This document shows, piece after piece, positions 5,713-5,833 of a stretch of DNA of 5,833 nucleotides. Made by a program: the position numbers and the translations under genes. How positions within the stretch are numbered: position 1 is the stretch's first letter; the number at the start of each line of letters is the position of its first letter. The stretch lies in assembly GCA_943324055.2 (NCBI GenBank), contig CALPKD020000103.1, positions 1 to 5,833 of the forward strand, written 5' to 3'. Under the pieces are notes generated by a model. That model was given only the letters and a program-made list of their open reading frames with translations. It was not told where the DNA came from and made no database searches. The stretch comes from Chitinophaga pinensis (GTDB lineage Bacteria; Bacteroidota; Bacteroidia; Chitinophagales; Chitinophagaceae).

Positions 5713-5833
5713 AAAGTCCTTTAAATATTAAATTTTGGTCCGCAAATATCCTCTTTTTTAGGTGAGGAGCAAAATAACAAATATCACCACCGGTTAATAG
5801 CACGTTAAAGTTGGCATATTTCTGTTCATAAGC
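5687..5833 (-). CDS. coaX: Type III pantothenate kinase, C-terminal part (partial, runs off right edge)
   Basis: The last 48 codons and the TAG stop (5689-5687) are in the window. CoaX phosphorylates pantothenate with ATP, the first step of coenzyme A synthesis; type III enzymes belong to the ASKHA fold group and are usually not feedback-inhibited by CoA. The C-terminus is recognisable: NVLLTGGDICYF contains the nucleotide-site TGGD motif, then HLKKRIFADQNLIFKGLYAI matches the usual 'TGGDA...L......D..LVL.GL..I' ending of the family. The final residues ICKKNN are encoded in the stretch shared with the next gene, whose ATG lies 26 bases before this stop in another frame. The overlap shows that coaX and the barrel gene are co-transcribed. 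The N-terminal ATP- and pantothenate-binding parts are outside the window. Confidence 0.88.
   Translation of the reverse strand, partial: AYEQKYANFNVLLTGGDICYFAPHLKKRIFADQNLIFKGLYAICKKNN
5717..5722 (-). promoter_or_regulatory. Shine-Dalgarno for the outer-membrane protein gene, inside coaX
   Basis: AAAGGA in the gene sense lies 4 bases before the ATG at 5712. It is the only good Shine-Dalgarno match I see in front of a gene in this window, where the other starts follow A/T-rich leaders as usual for Bacteroidetes. It is also read as Lys-Gly in the coaX C-terminus. It supports the 5712 start over the internal Met13. Confidence 0.5.

Noticed and set aside
1..5833. CRISPR array, tRNA/rRNA, insertion sequence, toxin-antitoxin or defence genes
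   Set aside because: There are no repeated units with spacers, no cloverleaf or rRNA-like sequence, no transposase motifs or terminal inverted repeats, and nearly all the DNA is occupied by housekeeping-type genes.

Overview
The window comes from an AT-rich member of the Bacteroidota, most likely a Chitinophagales/Chitinophagaceae-type organism. The evidence is the cell-envelope gene set (a type III pantothenate kinase, a 'SP(F/Y)SRYGLG' outer-membrane protein and a lipoprotein-type LptC in a row), the near absence of Shine-Dalgarno sequences, and the style of the proteins. The lineage is inferred from gene content and was not tested by any search.

Every gene lies on the minus strand, so the region is read from high to low coordinates. 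Transcription enters from the right with the last 48 codons of coaX (type III pantothenate kinase, coenzyme A synthesis). This gene overlaps the start of a 461-residue outer-membrane beta-barrel protein by 26 bases. The barrel gene's stop overlaps the ATG of lptC (lipopolysaccharide export) by 8 bases. Twelve bases after lptC comes an aldo/keto reductase of the Kv-channel beta-subunit type. It is followed after a short gap or overlap, depending on the start chosen, by a CNNM/CBS/CorC-HlyC membrane protein. After a 71-base gap come tatC (twin-arginine translocase), then after 44 bases rpiB (ribose-5-phosphate isomerase B), then after 14 bases the first 12 codons of an unidentified gene that looks secreted and runs off the left edge.

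Most of the products concern the envelope: an outer-membrane barrel, an LPS-transport component, an inner-membrane CNNM protein, the Tat translocon and a probable exported protein. Three soluble enzymes (CoaX, the aldo/keto reductase, RpiB) are mixed in. The overlaps make the right-hand genes (coaX to the CNNM gene) look like one co-transcribed, partly translationally coupled unit. The 71-base gap before tatC is the most likely place for a second promoter.

No intergenic stretch exceeds 71 bases. I see no RNA gene, mobile element, CRISPR array or convincing intrinsic terminator. The region reads as ordinary chromosomal housekeeping DNA and I found no candidate for a wholly new system. The points worth a second look are a TatC with Val at a position where signal-peptide-binding Glu is usual, a lipidated LptC, the overlapping coaX-barrel-lptC arrangement, an 8-A run at the start of the barrel gene, and a Kv-beta-like reductase inside an envelope operon.
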